A DNA stretch of 64,000 nt from Sphingomonas rhizophila (GCF_014396585.1 NZ_CP060717.1:496001-560000); one strand, 5' to 3'. Positions 1 through 8,262 are shown, numbered from the stretch's first letter. The notes: generated by a model not told the origin, from the sequence alone. Program-made: numbers and translations.

Positions 1-503
1 CCGAGGCGCGCCGTCAGCTCGCTGATCACCGCGGCCTGCGCCTCGTCGATCGCGCTGACCCGTGCCGCCGCCTGCTCGATGGCGATCCGGTCGCCGGCGG
101 GAAGGCCGCCCCGTTGCGCCAGCGCCTGCGCGCCGACCGCGTCGACGTCGCCCATCGCCCTGGTGACCGGCGCACGCGACTTGACCAGTGCAGACAGCGC
201 CTGCTGCGCCACGATCCAGCTTTCGCTCTGCGGCGCACCGGCGGCGTTGGCGGCGTTGCGCGCGATGGCTGCCTGCGCGTCGAAGCCCGACCGGCCCGCC
301 TCGGCGTCCGCCACCAGCCGTGCCAGCGTCGCCGCCAGTGCCGGCGACACCGGACCGGCCTTCTCCTCGGACGGGATCGGCAGGCGGGGGTCGATCGCCT
401 CGGCCGCGCGCGGGGCCAGCCGGACGCTGGGGTCGGGCCCGCCGGTGCACGCGGCGACCGCGAGGGCGAGGGCTGCGAGGATCGGGAGCGCGCGAAGCAT
501 CAT
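1..503 (-). CDS. Putative lipoprotein, N-terminal part (runs off the window edge)
   Basis: An open frame on the minus strand starts at ATG 503 (a second ATG is at 500) and is still open at base 1, giving at least 167 residues. The N-terminus is a lipoprotein signal: Met-Met-Leu-Arg, a hydrophobic stretch rich in Ala and Leu, then the lipobox AVAAC with Cys about residue 19. The rest is Ala-rich, predicted helical, without a motif I recognise. The plus-strand frames here are Arg/Ala-rich shadows. The product is probably exported and anchored in the envelope; its function is unknown. Confidence 0.7.
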   Translation of the reverse strand, partial: MMLRALPILAALALAVAACTGGPDPSVRLAPRAAEAIDPRLPIPSEEKAGPVSPALAATLARLVADAEAGRSGFDAQAAIARNAANAAGAPQSESWIVAQQALSALVKSRAPVTRAMGDVDAVGAQALAQRGGLPAGDRIAIEQAAARVSAIDEAQAAVISELTARL

Positions 504-606
504 TGCGCCCGTCCTATGCGGCCCGCGCGGCGAGGGCAATCAGGCAGGAAAATCCCCCGCGGGGGTTGCGCCCCTCGAACCATCCCCCTATTGGCCTCCC
601 CGGCAC

Positions 607-683
607 GCGCCCGTAGCTCAGCTGGATAGAGCATCAGACTACGAATCTGAGGGTCGGACGTTCGAATCGTTCCGGGCGCGCCA
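607..683 (+). tRNA. tRNA-Arg (anticodon ACG)
   Basis: A 77-nt cloverleaf. Acceptor strand GCGCCCG (607-613) pairs with CGGGCGC (673-679), followed by discriminator G and encoded CCA (681-683). The anticodon stem TCAGA/TCTGA encloses the loop CTACGAA, so the anticodon is ACG (read as ICG). The TTCGAAT T-loop is present. Its 3' end is duplicated at 2047-2076, so the gene appears to have served as an integration site. Confidence 0.97.
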
Positions 684-688
684 TTTTC
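659..688 (+). repeat. attL-like direct repeat (3' end of tRNA-Arg)
   Basis: Thirty bases from the T-arm of tRNA-Arg through the CCA and into ATTTTC are repeated exactly at 2047-2076 in the same orientation. Weaker similarity at the distal copy extends back to the anticodon arm. Repeats of a tRNA 3' half are the usual footprint of site-specific integration by a tyrosine recombinase. Confidence 0.8.
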
Positions 689-1026
689 TTGATTGACCCA
701 CGTCCGGTGCCGGTTGCTGGCGGTCGCCCGTTCCCCGAGCGGCATATGCACGTCCTCCGCTCGTCGCGGCACCTTCCCAGCCCGACCAGTCCCATCAGAA
801 CTCTCGCCGCAACGCCAGCCAAGGCGAGGGCGTCTCTCCGGGTCCTTACGCTCCGTGAGCGGCGGGCTTTCACAAAGAGGAGCAGCGGCAAAATTTTGGG
901 ATGAGCCTGCGCACTTGATTAACGATCCCGGCCTAAGCGCGGCCCCGGCTCAATGTTGGCCGGGTAACGGGGAATGGAGATGAACGGGGTGGGTACGCGA
1001 GATCTTGGGAACCGGATTTCTTCTGG
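684..1026. other. Gene-free stretch inside the tRNA-Arg insert
   Basis: About 340 bases between tRNA-Arg and the HtpX-like gene. The short open frames here are poor coding candidates; those overlapping the tRNA encode the familiar antisense-tRNA peptide containing GAPGTIRT. An ATG at 980, preceded by GGGGAATGGAG, could be an upstream start for the protease only if one base has been lost near 1003, so I do not use it. Nothing else is supported. Confidence 0.5.
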
Positions 1027-1872
1027 ATGTGGTTCGTCGCCGTCAACGCGACGCTTCTGATCGGGATCATATGGGTCGGCGCTGTCGGGCTGTTTGCACC
1101 CGTCATCGGCATCGGTGGCGCGTTTCTGTCCCTTCTTTTCGCGAAGGCACTCGCAATCCGGGCGCATGGCATCAAGCTGATCGAGCCGATGAATCCACGT
1201 TCCGGTGCTGAGCGTGAATTGCTCGACATGATAACCGATCTTGCGGGTCGAGCAGGCCTTGAACACGTTCCGGCCGTTGGCGTCTACGCCAGCCCTGACC
1301 TGAATGCCTTTGCCACGGGGACCAACCAAAAGGGATCTTTGGTCGCCTTCACAGATCGATTGCTCGAAGAGCTGCCAGCCGAGGAAATCCGCGCTGTTGC
1401 CGCTCACGAGATTGCCCACATCGCCAACCGTGACATGCTGGCCATGGTGCTGCTGCAAGGCGCAATCAACTCGATCATCATCGCGATCGTGGTACCGATC
1501 AGCTTCATGCGCTTCTTCGTCGATAGCTCCGACAAGTATGGAGTGATGCTCGATGGCCTGCTTTGGCTCCTCAAGGCGGCGCTTGCGCTAGTGCTGACCT
1601 TTCTTGGGAGTCTGCTCGTAAAAGCCTTCTCAAGGCGGCGAGAGCTGCGTGCAGATGCGTTGGCTGCACGACTGTGCGGAAGCGGTTCAATGATCGCGGC
1701 ACTGAAATCCATCGATCGAGATACTGCGATCATTCCGCGCGCGCAGCTCGGCTACGCTGCATTCAAGATTGCCGGCGGCTCTTCGTGGGGCGAGTGGTTC
1801 TCCACCCATCCAAGCATGGCACGCCGTATCGCCAACCTGGATTCGCTTCCCCATGGGCCGGTGGAAGGATGA
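1027..1872 (+). CDS. htpX: HtpX-like M48 family membrane zinc protease
   Basis: The 281-residue product has the HtpX layout. Two N-terminal membrane segments (about residues 2-18 and 22-40) precede the cytoplasmic zinc site AAHEIAHIANRD (about 124-135), two further membrane segments follow (about 145-165 and 183-203), and the third ligand lies in RRRELRADALAA. HtpX proteases degrade misfolded inner-membrane proteins, and the length is close to the usual 285-295. ATG 1027 has no clear ribosome site. The frame stays open upstream, so the start is uncertain. The gene sits alone between tRNA-derived direct repeats and has lower G+C than its neighbours, suggesting it was acquired. Confidence 0.88.
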   Translation: MWFVAVNATLLIGIIWVGAVGLFAPVIGIGGAFLSLLFAKALAIRAHGIKLIEPMNPRSGAERELLDMITDLAGRAGLEHVPAVGVYASPDLNAFATGTNQKGSLVAFTDRLLEELPAEEIRAVAAHEIAHIANRDMLAMVLLQGAINSIIIAIVVPISFMRFFVDSSDKYGVMLDGLLWLLKAALALVLTFLGSLLVKAFSRRRELRADALAARLCGSGSMIAALKSIDRDTAIIPRAQLGYAAFKIAGGSSWGEWFSTHPSMARRIANLDSLPHGPVEG

Positions 1873-2046
1873 GCTGTTTGTCGACGCCGCCTGACGTGGA
1901 CCATCGTTGATCAGTTCAGCAGTGAGGGTGGGCTGCAGGCCCCCTCACTGCCCGCTAGGATTGGTGGTCGGGGTAAGTGGAAGATCGGTGGCATTACGAT
2001 CCGCCTTGCCCGAGCCCCCTCAGTATTCTGCGAATCCAAGGGCAGC

Positions 2047-2076
2047 CGTTCGAATCGTTCCGGGCGCGCCATTTTC
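2047..2076 (+). repeat. attR-like direct repeat (copy of tRNA-Arg 3' end)
   Basis: An exact 30-base copy of 659-688. Upstream of it, 2026-2046 still resembles the tRNA anticodon arm (CTGCGAATCCAAGGG against CTACGAATCTGAGGG) but has drifted. It cannot encode a complete tRNA. Confidence 0.8.
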
Positions 2077-2090
2077 CCGATTCCACAACG

Positions 2091-2120
2091 AAAAACGGCC
2101 CTGGCGATGGCCGGGCCGTC
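2091..2120 (-). terminator. Intrinsic terminator of the small gene at 2148-2330
   Basis: On the minus strand the arms GACGGCCC and GGGCCGT form a GC-rich hairpin followed directly by TTTTT. It lies about 30 bases past the stop of the minus-strand gene. Confidence 0.75.
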
Positions 2121-2147
2121 GTGCCGTTCGCGGGTCTTGGGGAGCGC

Positions 2148-2330
2148 TCAGGCGCTCAGCGCGACCGGGACGGAATTGGCGATGGTCGAACCGGCCGCTG
2201 CCAAGGCGCGCTCGGCGAAGTCTTCGGCGAGCTTCTTGTGCCATTCACGGGCCTGCGGAGTCATGGAGCGCATCGCGGCGGTGCGTTCTTCCGCCGCCCG
2301 GCGAAGATAAAAGCGCTGGTTCGATTCCAT
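2148..2330 (-). CDS. Small conserved hypothetical protein (60 aa)
   Basis: A 60-residue protein starting MESNQRFYLRRAAEERTAAM and containing TPQAREWHKKLAEDFAERA. It is predicted to be one or two amphipathic helices rich in Arg, Glu and Ala, without signal or membrane segment. I prefer ATG 2330 over upstream in-frame starts because GGGGGAG lies about 10 bases before it. The family resembles a short cytoplasmic protein common in sphingomonads; its function is unknown. The gene is monocistronic with its own terminator. Confidence 0.72.
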   Translation of the reverse strand: MESNQRFYLRRAAEERTAAMRSMTPQAREWHKKLAEDFAERALAAAGSTIANSVPVALSA

Positions 2331-2603
2331 CCTGTCGCACTCCCCCACAGCCTTGTCGGCATCGCAACAATGCCTGTGGACTGGTAAATCGAACGTTAAA
2401 GCGCTCGGCGCCCCCACGACGCTGAATTCACAGGGGAAATGTGCCAAAAGACCGATACGGGAGCGAATCGGTTCAACGCAGCGACAAAACGCCTTGCCGA
2501 CAATCCGATTATTTTACGTCCGTTGAACGCCAAACCTTTCCGGTCTTGTAGGATCACTGCTTAACCCTTTGAAAAGCACGATCAGGCCATTATTTCAGGT
2601 GTC

Positions 2604-2948
2604 ATGAAAGTCGCATCGATCCTGACCGCGCTGGCACTGCTGGTGACGACGCCCACCGCCGCCATTGCCGGCGCCAACGGCTTCACTCTGGTCAACCAGT
2701 CGGGAAGCGGCATCACCTCGTTGTCGATCCGCCGAACGGGCACGCAGGCGTGGCAGCCGGTCGGCAACGCGCTGTCGCTGGGTGCGCGCAGCAAGGTTGC
2801 CTTCGCCGACGAGGATTGTGCGTTCGACATTCGCGCGACGCTCGCCGGCGACGGCGAGGCGATCTGGCGAGGCGTCAATCTCTGCGAGGTGACGAACGTG
2901 ACCCTGCAGCGTAACGCAGCGGGCGCGACCTGGGTCGAGTATGATTGA
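2604..2948 (+). CDS. Secreted hypothetical protein (114 aa)
   Basis: The product begins with a classical signal peptide (MKVASILTALALLVTTPTAA, cleavage probably after AIA near residue 22). The mature part of about 90 residues contains NGFTLVNQSGSGITSLSIRR and two cysteines (CAF and NLCEV) that could form a disulfide in the periplasm. The predicted fold is beta-rich. Function is unknown. The last 74 bases overlap tail-to-tail with the minus-strand gene at 2875-3234. Confidence 0.8.
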   Translation: MKVASILTALALLVTTPTAAIAGANGFTLVNQSGSGITSLSIRRTGTQAWQPVGNALSLGARSKVAFADEDCAFDIRATLAGDGEAIWRGVNLCEVTNVTLQRNAAGATWVEYD

Positions 2949-3234
2949 ACGCACGCCGGCGTGGCCGCGCCGGCATTGAACGTGCGGCCAGTCGCTTCGC
3001 CGTCGCCGCTTCCAGCGCCTGTTCGGCCCGCACCGCATCGAGGATCTTGGCGCCGGCGATAAACACCACGCCGGTGCACAGCACCGCGAACACCATTCCG
3101 GGCCAGCCGGGCAGCATGTTCATGTAGTGAAGGCCGCGCTCGGCCGCGCCGACGGCAATCGCGTAGATGACGAGAAAAGCCTCGAACCGCGTCTTGACGG
3201 TGAACAGTCTGGCGACGCGGCTACGCATGCTCAT
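2875..3234 (-). CDS. Small membrane protein with an extended basic C-terminus
   Basis: From ATG 3234 (alternative 3228) the protein reads MSMRSRVARLFTVKTRFEAF and has two membrane segments (about residues 17-33 and 44-62), the second containing GMVFAVLCTGVVFIAGAKIL. The core resembles a family of 75-90-residue inner-membrane proteins of sphingomonads. Here about 30 further residues, rich in Arg and Pro, are encoded opposite the 3' end of the secreted-protein gene. The tail probably arose through loss of the ancestral stop. Function is unknown. Confidence 0.7.
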   Translation of the reverse strand: MSMRSRVARLFTVKTRFEAFLVIYAIAVGAAERGLHYMNMLPGWPGMVFAVLCTGVVFIAGAKILDAVRAEQALEAATAKRLAARSMPARPRRRAFNHTRPRSRPLRYAAGSRSSPRRD

Positions 3235-3318
3235 GGTAAAGCAAACGTTATGCCAATGGCGGAGTTCCGCCAATTCGTCGTTAAGACTGATCGTTTACTG
3301 TCAATTAACCCGACATTT

Positions 3319-4575
3319 TTACCGGGCGTTGACCAGCTCGGGCAGGGACAGGGCGTCGAGCAAAGCCGCGCGGGCACGCTCGATGTCGGCGATGAGGGAC
3401 GCTTTCTGAAGGTCGGCGACCTCGATCGCCACCGGCCAGTGCGACCCGATGACATCCGCCAGCCGGTCGAGCTTGGCATCGTCGACCAGGAAACGCGGAT
3501 CGACATCGGCGGGATCGCAGGCGACGCGGAGCCGCAGGCACGCCGGGCCGCCGCCATTGGCCATCGACTGGCGCACGTCGACGAACTCGACCCGGCGGAT
3601 GGCACCGTTGGAGGCGAGGTGGCGGTCGATCCACGCCTTGACGCTCGGCGTGTCGCTGCACTCGGTCGGCGCCACCAGCGTCATCGCGCCATCGGGCGGA
3701 GTCACCAGCTGGGCGTTGAACAAATAGCTCTTGATCGCATCGGCCAGCGGGACCTCGGCGTCGGCGACCTCGACCAGCTCGAACCCCGGAACCTTGGTCG
3801 ACAATTCGTCGACCAGCGCGCCGACGTCGGCGAAGGCGCGTTCGTGCGCGAACAGCACGGGGCCGTTGGCGACCGCGACGACGTCGTTGTGGAAGGCGCC
3901 GGCGGCAATCGCTTCCTCGCTCTGCGCGGCGAAGATGGTGCGGGCCGGGTCGAGCCCGTGGAGCCGAGCGACCGCGCGCGACGCCTCGACATGCTGGCGG
4001 GCAGGGAAGGGACCGCCGGACACGCCGTAGACGAACACCTCGACCCCCGGCGCATCGTGTGACGGCGTCAGGCGCATGTGGTTGGCCGCGCCCTCGTCGC
4101 CGAACGCGGGCGGGACGGGGCCGTGGACCGCGAAGGCATCGCTCGCGAAAATGGTGCTGAGCTGCGCCAGCGTCGCCGGCCATTCGTGACTGCGATGCGG
4201 CATCGATTTCAGGTTGGCGACGGTCAGGTGGCAGCGGCCGTCGGCGGTGTCGGGCGCGGGGCTGACCGTGGCCGCATTGGCCGCCCACATCGCCGACGCG
4301 CTCATCGCATTGGCGGCAAGGACCCGGTCCGCATCCTCGATGGTCGTTCCCAGCGCCGACAGCCAGCCGCGCGCCGGGCGCGGCGGCGGGACGAACAGGC
4401 CCTGGACCAGGCCCAGCGCCAGGTTGGCCCGCATCTTGTCGAGACCCTGCAGCGCGGCGGCGCGCGGCTGTGACACCTCGCCGGCATTGCGGGCGGAGGC
4501 GAGGTTGCCGAAGCTCAGGCCCGTGTAATTGTGGCTCGGCCCGACAAGCCCGTCGAAGTTGATTTCCCGGATCAT
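3319..4575 (-). CDS. astB: N-succinylarginine dihydrolase (AstB)
   Basis: The 418-residue protein starts MIREINFDGLVGPSHNYTGL, the signature N-terminus of AstB, and has the family motif NGGGPACLRLRV with the catalytic Cys near the C-terminus; the other residues of the guanidine-modifying fold are also present (for example HNDVVAVANG). AstB converts N2-succinylarginine to N2-succinylornithine plus ammonia and CO2, the second step of the arginine succinyltransferase pathway. ATG 4575 overlaps the astA stop by 4 bp (ATGA), indicating translational coupling in one minus-strand operon. Length is slightly below the E. coli protein. Confidence 0.95.
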   Translation of the reverse strand: MIREINFDGLVGPSHNYTGLSFGNLASARNAGEVSQPRAAALQGLDKMRANLALGLVQGLFVPPPRPARGWLSALGTTIEDADRVLAANAMSASAMWAANAATVSPAPDTADGRCHLTVANLKSMPHRSHEWPATLAQLSTIFASDAFAVHGPVPPAFGDEGAANHMRLTPSHDAPGVEVFVYGVSGGPFPARQHVEASRAVARLHGLDPARTIFAAQSEEAIAAGAFHNDVVAVANGPVLFAHERAFADVGALVDELSTKVPGFELVEVADAEVPLADAIKSYLFNAQLVTPPDGAMTLVAPTECSDTPSVKAWIDRHLASNGAIRRVEFVDVRQSMANGGGPACLRLRVACDPADVDPRFLVDDAKLDRLADVIGSHWPVAIEVADLQKASLIADIERARAALLDALSLPELVNAR

Positions 4576-5600
4576 CCGCGCGGCACCGACAGGACGCGGT
4601 CGCCGCTTTCCAGCTTCAGCCGGTCGAACGCTTCCTGGTCGATCAGCAGTTCGCCGCCGCCGGTCATCGTCACCTGGCCGTAGCAGCACAGGAAATTGTC
4701 GAGCATGCCGGTCGCCAGCATTCGTGTTTCAGCCTTCTCGGGATTGCCCTCGATCGGTCCCGCGACGCGCAGCCAATCGGCGGTGCGGATCGTCTTGATC
4801 TGGTCGGTTGCGGCGGTGACCGTCGGGCCGCCATCGAAAATGTCGATGTAGCAGTCCCAGACGAAACCCTCATTTTCGAGCATCTTGAGCGCCGCGCGCC
4901 CGGTCGGGTGCGGCTGGCCGATCACCGCCCGGGCGCTTTCGGGCAGCATGTTCACATAGACCGGCGCGTTGGGCATCAGGTCGGCGATGAACTGGGTGCC
5001 GTGAACGGCGTTGAATTCGTCGGCTTCGGGGAAGGTCATGCCGAAGAAGCGCCCGGCCAGCGCGTCCCAGAAGGGCGAGTGGCCGGCCTGGTCCATCACC
5101 CCGCGAAGCTCGGCAAGGACCCGGTTCCCGAACCGCGGCCGGTGCTGCTTGATGAACAGGTAGCGCGATCGCGCCAGCAGCATGCCAAGCCCGCCGGCGC
5201 GCTCGTGCGGGTGAAGGAAGAGGCCGCCGACCTCGCTCGACCCTTCAAGGTCGGTGCACAGGCTGAGCGTCTGGTTGCGGAAGATGCGGCCCAGTTCCTC
5301 GCTCTTCTGGGTCAGCGTGGACAAGCGATAGCTGTAGAAAGGGCGGTCGGCGCCCACCTCGCCGAACACCTGGCAGGTGCCGCGGATCGCGCCGGTGCGG
5401 GTGTCTTCCAGCACGAACACGTACAGGTCGTCGCCCTGGTTCTGGCCTTCCCGCGCGAAGCCCTCGGCGCTCTTGGCCAGCTTGCGTTCCAGCGTGCCCT
5501 TGTCGGCCGGCAGGTTGGTGAACCCGCCGCCGGTCAGCTTGCTGAGGTCATAGAGCGCGGTGAGGTCGTCGGTCGTCGCGGCGCGGATCAGGTGGGTCAC
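4572..5600 (-). CDS. astA: Arginine N-succinyltransferase (AstA)
   Basis: From GTG 5600 the 342-residue product begins with residues THLIRAATTDDLTALYDL after the initiator, matching the AstA/AOST family. It carries FTNLPADKGTLERKL, SSEVGGLFLHPHERAGGLG (the acyl-CoA-binding GNAT core) and FIADLMPNAPVYVNMLP. The enzyme transfers succinyl from succinyl-CoA to arginine, committing it to catabolism. An upstream extension to 5801 is open but lies inside the preceding gene. The GTG overlaps the stop of the restored M20 hydrolase frame (GTGA), so the three genes are coupled. Confidence 0.95.
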   Translation of the reverse strand: MTHLIRAATTDDLTALYDLSKLTGGGFTNLPADKGTLERKLAKSAEGFAREGQNQGDDLYVFVLEDTRTGAIRGTCQVFGEVGADRPFYSYRLSTLTQKSEELGRIFRNQTLSLCTDLEGSSEVGGLFLHPHERAGGLGMLLARSRYLFIKQHRPRFGNRVLAELRGVMDQAGHSPFWDALAGRFFGMTFPEADEFNAVHGTQFIADLMPNAPVYVNMLPESARAVIGQPHPTGRAALKMLENEGFVWDCYIDIFDGGPTVTAATDQIKTIRTADWLRVAGPIEGNPEKAETRMLATGMLDNFLCCYGQVTMTGGGELLIDQEAFDRLKLESGDRVLSVPRG

Positions 5601-6801
5601 GCGGCGCCTCCCGCCAGTCGCAGGATCGTCAGCGCGGACAGGGCGGATCGTTCGGCCAGGCTCTCGGCGATCAGATATTCCTCCATCGAATGAATCTTGC
5701 CGCCGCGCACCCCCATCGTGTCGATCACGGGACGCCGCAGGCGGCGATGTTGTTGCCGTCGCACACCCCGCCCGACGGCTGCCAGGCAATGGGCTGGCCA
5801 AGGTCGGTGCCGGCCCGCTTGACGACGCCGAACAGCGCCTCGAGTTCGGGCGTCATCGGTTTGGGCGGGCGGGCGAAGTGGCCGTGGACGTCGATCGCCA
5901 CGTCATGTTCCGACGCGACCAGCGCCACCGCCCCCTCGATCAGGCTTTGCGCCCGCGCCTGATCGTCCAGGGTCGCGGGCCGCATGTTGACGCGCAGGAT
6001 GGCTAGGTCGGGAACGACATTGTTGGGGCTGCCGCCATCGATCCGCGCGGCATTGACCGACAGGCGCGGTCCCTTGGCCTTGTCCAGACGCAGGGCGAGG
6101 TCCGCGGCCGCGACCAGCGCGTTCCGGCCGTCCTCCGGATTGCGCCCGGCATGGGCCGACCGGCCGCGAATGGTGAAGCTGAAATTGCCGCTGCCGGGAC
6201 GCGCGCCGGCCAGCGTGCCGTCTGGCAGGGCCGATGGCTCATAGGTCAGCGCGGCGCGCTTGCCGCGCGCGGCCTCGGCGATCAGCGCCGCGGAGCCGAG
6301 CGAACCGACTTCCTCGTCGCTGTTGATCACGATTTCGTAGCCGAGCTGGTGCTGGCCAGCCGCCTCGACCGCGGTCAGCGCGGCGAGCATGACGGCGATT
6401 CCGCCTTTCATGTCGGCAACGCCGGGGCCGCCCAGCGTTCGCTCGTCCAACCAGGTCAGATCCTGGAACGGGTGGTCGGCGGCAAACACCGTGTCCATGT
6501 GGCCCGTGAACAGCAATTGCAGGGGCGCGTCGGGGCGGACCCGGACGTGGAGGTTGCGGCCATGCGCCAGTTCGAACCGCTGGCCGTTCTCGTCGACCGC
6601 CTCGACCGGCGCCGGATCGACGAAACGAACCTCGCCGGGAAGGTTGGCGAAGGCATCGGCCAGCATCCCGCCGACCTCGGCCAGCCCGCCAAGGTTGCGC
6701 GAGCCGCTGTTGACCGCCGCCCATGCCTCGACGCGGTCCAGCATCTGCTCCGCGGCCGCGCGCTCGACACAAGCCCGTTCGATATTGGTCAGCCCCTCCA
6801 T
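5597..6801 (-). CDS. M20 family metallohydrolase (frameshifted near 5728)
   Basis: A 358-residue frame from ATG 6801 has the M20/ArgE/DapE fold: TGHMDTVFAADHPF (metal ligand His, Asp), GPGVADMKGG (bridging Asp), NSDEEVGSLGS (catalytic Glu) and the dimerisation segment with RGRSAHAGRNPEDG. It stops at 5725, but the next frame continues with IDTMGVRGGKIHSMEEY and ends at 5597, overlapping the astA GTG. Restoring one C at about 5728 rejoins the frames at about 400 residues. The truncated form would lack the last metal-ligand His (KIHS). Coupling to astA/astB suggests a role in arginine or succinylglutamate breakdown, possibly replacing AstE; this is inference. Confidence 0.85.
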
Positions 6802-6828
6802 GGCGCGCTGCCTAGCGCGGCACGGGCT

Positions 6829-7299
6829 TCAAAGCCAGTCGGAGAAGCCGTCGACGATCCGGCGGTACATGTCGCGCTTGAAGGGGACGATGAGGTCGGG
6901 GAGGCGCGCCGGCTCGACCCATTGCCAGGCGTTGAATTCGGGTTCTTGGGTGGCGATGTCGATGTCGCTGTCGTCGCCCAGGAAACGTGCCAGGTACCAA
7001 TCCTGGATCTGCCCCTTCCACTTACCGCCCCACAGGCGGGAGGCGATGGCGTCGGGAATGTCATAGCGAAGCTGTTCGGGGTGGCAGGCGACCTGCTCGA
7101 CCAGCTTCTTGCGGATGCCGGTTTCTTCCTTGAGTTCGCGCAGTGCCCCGGCCCAGCTTTCCTCGCCGTCGTCGAGGCCGCCTTGCGGCATTTGCCAGGC
7201 TTCGTCGGTGTTATCGATACGCTGGCCAACCCATACCAACTTGTCGGCATTGATCAGCATCACGCCGACCCCGCGGCGATAGAGGTTTTCTTGATTCAT
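6829..7299 (-). CDS. rppH: RNA pyrophosphohydrolase (Nudix, RppH)
   Basis: The 156-residue protein from ATG 7299 begins NQENLYRRGVGVMLIN after Met. It has the Nudix box (GGLDDGEESWAGALRELKEE followed by TGI) and the RppH-typical WQMPQGG, YDIPDAIASRLWGGKWKGQ and QKWF-like segments. RppH removes pyrophosphate from 5' triphosphate RNA ends and starts mRNA decay. It lies 27 bp upstream of the M20 hydrolase on the same strand and may be cotranscribed with the ast genes. Longer upstream starts are open but lack family similarity. Confidence 0.93.
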   Translation of the reverse strand: MNQENLYRRGVGVMLINADKLVWVGQRIDNTDEAWQMPQGGLDDGEESWAGALRELKEETGIRKKLVEQVACHPEQLRYDIPDAIASRLWGGKWKGQIQDWYLARFLGDDSDIDIATQEPEFNAWQWVEPARLPDLIVPFKRDMYRRIVDGFSDWL

Positions 7300-7403
7300 T
7301 CGTGCTCCGTCGCAGTCGGCTCGACCGGCTATAGCGTGCCGTCGCGGTTCGGCACCATCCCGGGCGGAACGTCGAATTAGGCGCAACGAAATGGCTCACC
7401 CCT

Positions 7404-7418
7404 GTCTCGAATCGAGAC
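7404..7418. promoter_or_regulatory. Perfect short palindrome upstream of rppH (possible operator)
   Basis: GTCTCGA-A-TCGAGAC is a perfect inverted repeat with 7-base arms, in the 290-bp divergent region between rppH and the PEP-CTERM gene. No T-run follows, so it looks more like a protein-binding site than a terminator. No regulator is identified. Confidence 0.35.
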
Positions 7419-7493
7419 ATGCAACCCTTAAGTCGCGAGAACTATGACCCTATTCGCTGAGCGCGCCGCGCACGGAATTTGGCGCCGCAAACA

Positions 7494-7522
7494 TTGATTA
7501 TGGTTAACTCTCCATTTATCCT
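7494..7522 (+). promoter_or_regulatory. Sigma-70-like promoter for the PEP-CTERM gene
   Basis: TTGATT (7494-7499) and TATCCT (7517-7522) are separated by 17 bases in a locally AT-rich stretch, 71 bases before ATG 7594. Confidence 0.45.
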
Positions 7523-7593
7523 ATTCCAATGAGTCGATGATGACCCCGGCGAACCGGCCGGACAGGAAATCGGCTCCGCCAAGGGGTCTTGAG

Positions 7594-8238
7594 ATGCGGA
7601 TTTTCCTTCCTTTCGCCGCCGCCGCCGTTGCTTGCCTTGCAAGCCCGGCCACGGCGCAGACGCTGGATTTCGAAGGCATCGCGAACAGCACGCCGGTCGC
7701 ATCATATTATGCACCGAACTACATTTTTTCGCCCGCGACCCTGGCTCTCGTCGATGAAGATGCCGGCGGGACGGGCAACTTCGCCAACGAACCCAGCGCG
7801 AATACGATCATGTTCTTCCTCGACACGAACAATGCGATCCTCGATGTGACCAACGGGTTCACGACGGGGTTCAGCTTCTTTTATACCTCGTCGACCGCGG
7901 CGACGATCAACGTTTACGATGGCTTGGGCGGAACCGGGAATATCCTCGCCACGCTCGGGGTGACCGCGCAGCATACCAATAATTGTGTCGGCGATCCGAC
8001 CGGAACCTTCTGCAATTGGACGGCGGTGGGGGTCACCTTCGCCGGGACGGCCTATTCGATCGATTTCGGTGGCACGGCCGGTCAGACCGGATACGACAAC
8101 ATCACCTTTGGCTCGGCAACTCCAGGCGGCGCGGTTCCCGAACCGGGCACCTGGGCGATGATGCTGATGGGTTTCGGCGCTGTCGGGTTTGCGATGCGTC
8201 GCCGCCGCTCGACGTCCGGAGCGCTCCAGGCCGCCTGA
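7594..8238 (+). CDS. PEPxxWA-CTERM sorting domain protein
   Basis: The 214-residue exported protein has a signal peptide (MRIFLPFAAAAVACLASPAT), a beta-rich Gly/Thr/Asn-rich body starting TLDFEGIANSTPV, and a C-terminal sorting signal: AVPEPGTWAMMLMGFG, a hydrophobic helix, then MRRRR. Such proteins are recognised by an exosortase/XrtA-type system, cleaved near PEP and released or anchored at the surface. Two cysteines in the body may pair. I chose ATG 7594 because AAGGGG lies 8-13 bases upstream and the signal peptide begins there. A strong terminator follows. Confidence 0.92.
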   Translation: MRIFLPFAAAAVACLASPATAQTLDFEGIANSTPVASYYAPNYIFSPATLALVDEDAGGTGNFANEPSANTIMFFLDTNNAILDVTNGFTTGFSFFYTSSTAATINVYDGLGGTGNILATLGVTAQHTNNCVGDPTGTFCNWTAVGVTFAGTAYSIDFGGTAGQTGYDNITFGSATPGGAVPEPGTWAMMLMGFGAVGFAMRRRRSTSGALQAA

Positions 8239-8262
8239 TCACAGTGTAGGGGGCAGAAGGTC

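Larger units (their letters stand above)
659..2076. mobile_element. Remnant of a tRNA-Arg-integrated element
   Basis: About 1.4 kb lies between the two 30-bp direct repeats. It holds one clear gene, an HtpX-like protease, whose G+C is visibly lower than its surroundings (53% and 60% in two 60-base samples I counted). No integrase or excisionase is present, so this looks like a reduced island, or cargo that outlived its recombinase. Integration is inferred from the repeat and the composition. Confidence 0.6.

Noticed and set aside
500..772. Minus-strand frames covering tRNA-Arg(ACG) that encode a GAPGTIRT-type peptide
   Set aside because: Antisense translation of a tRNA, a well-known false gene; the same occurs opposite tRNA-Arg(CCT) at 44985-45061.
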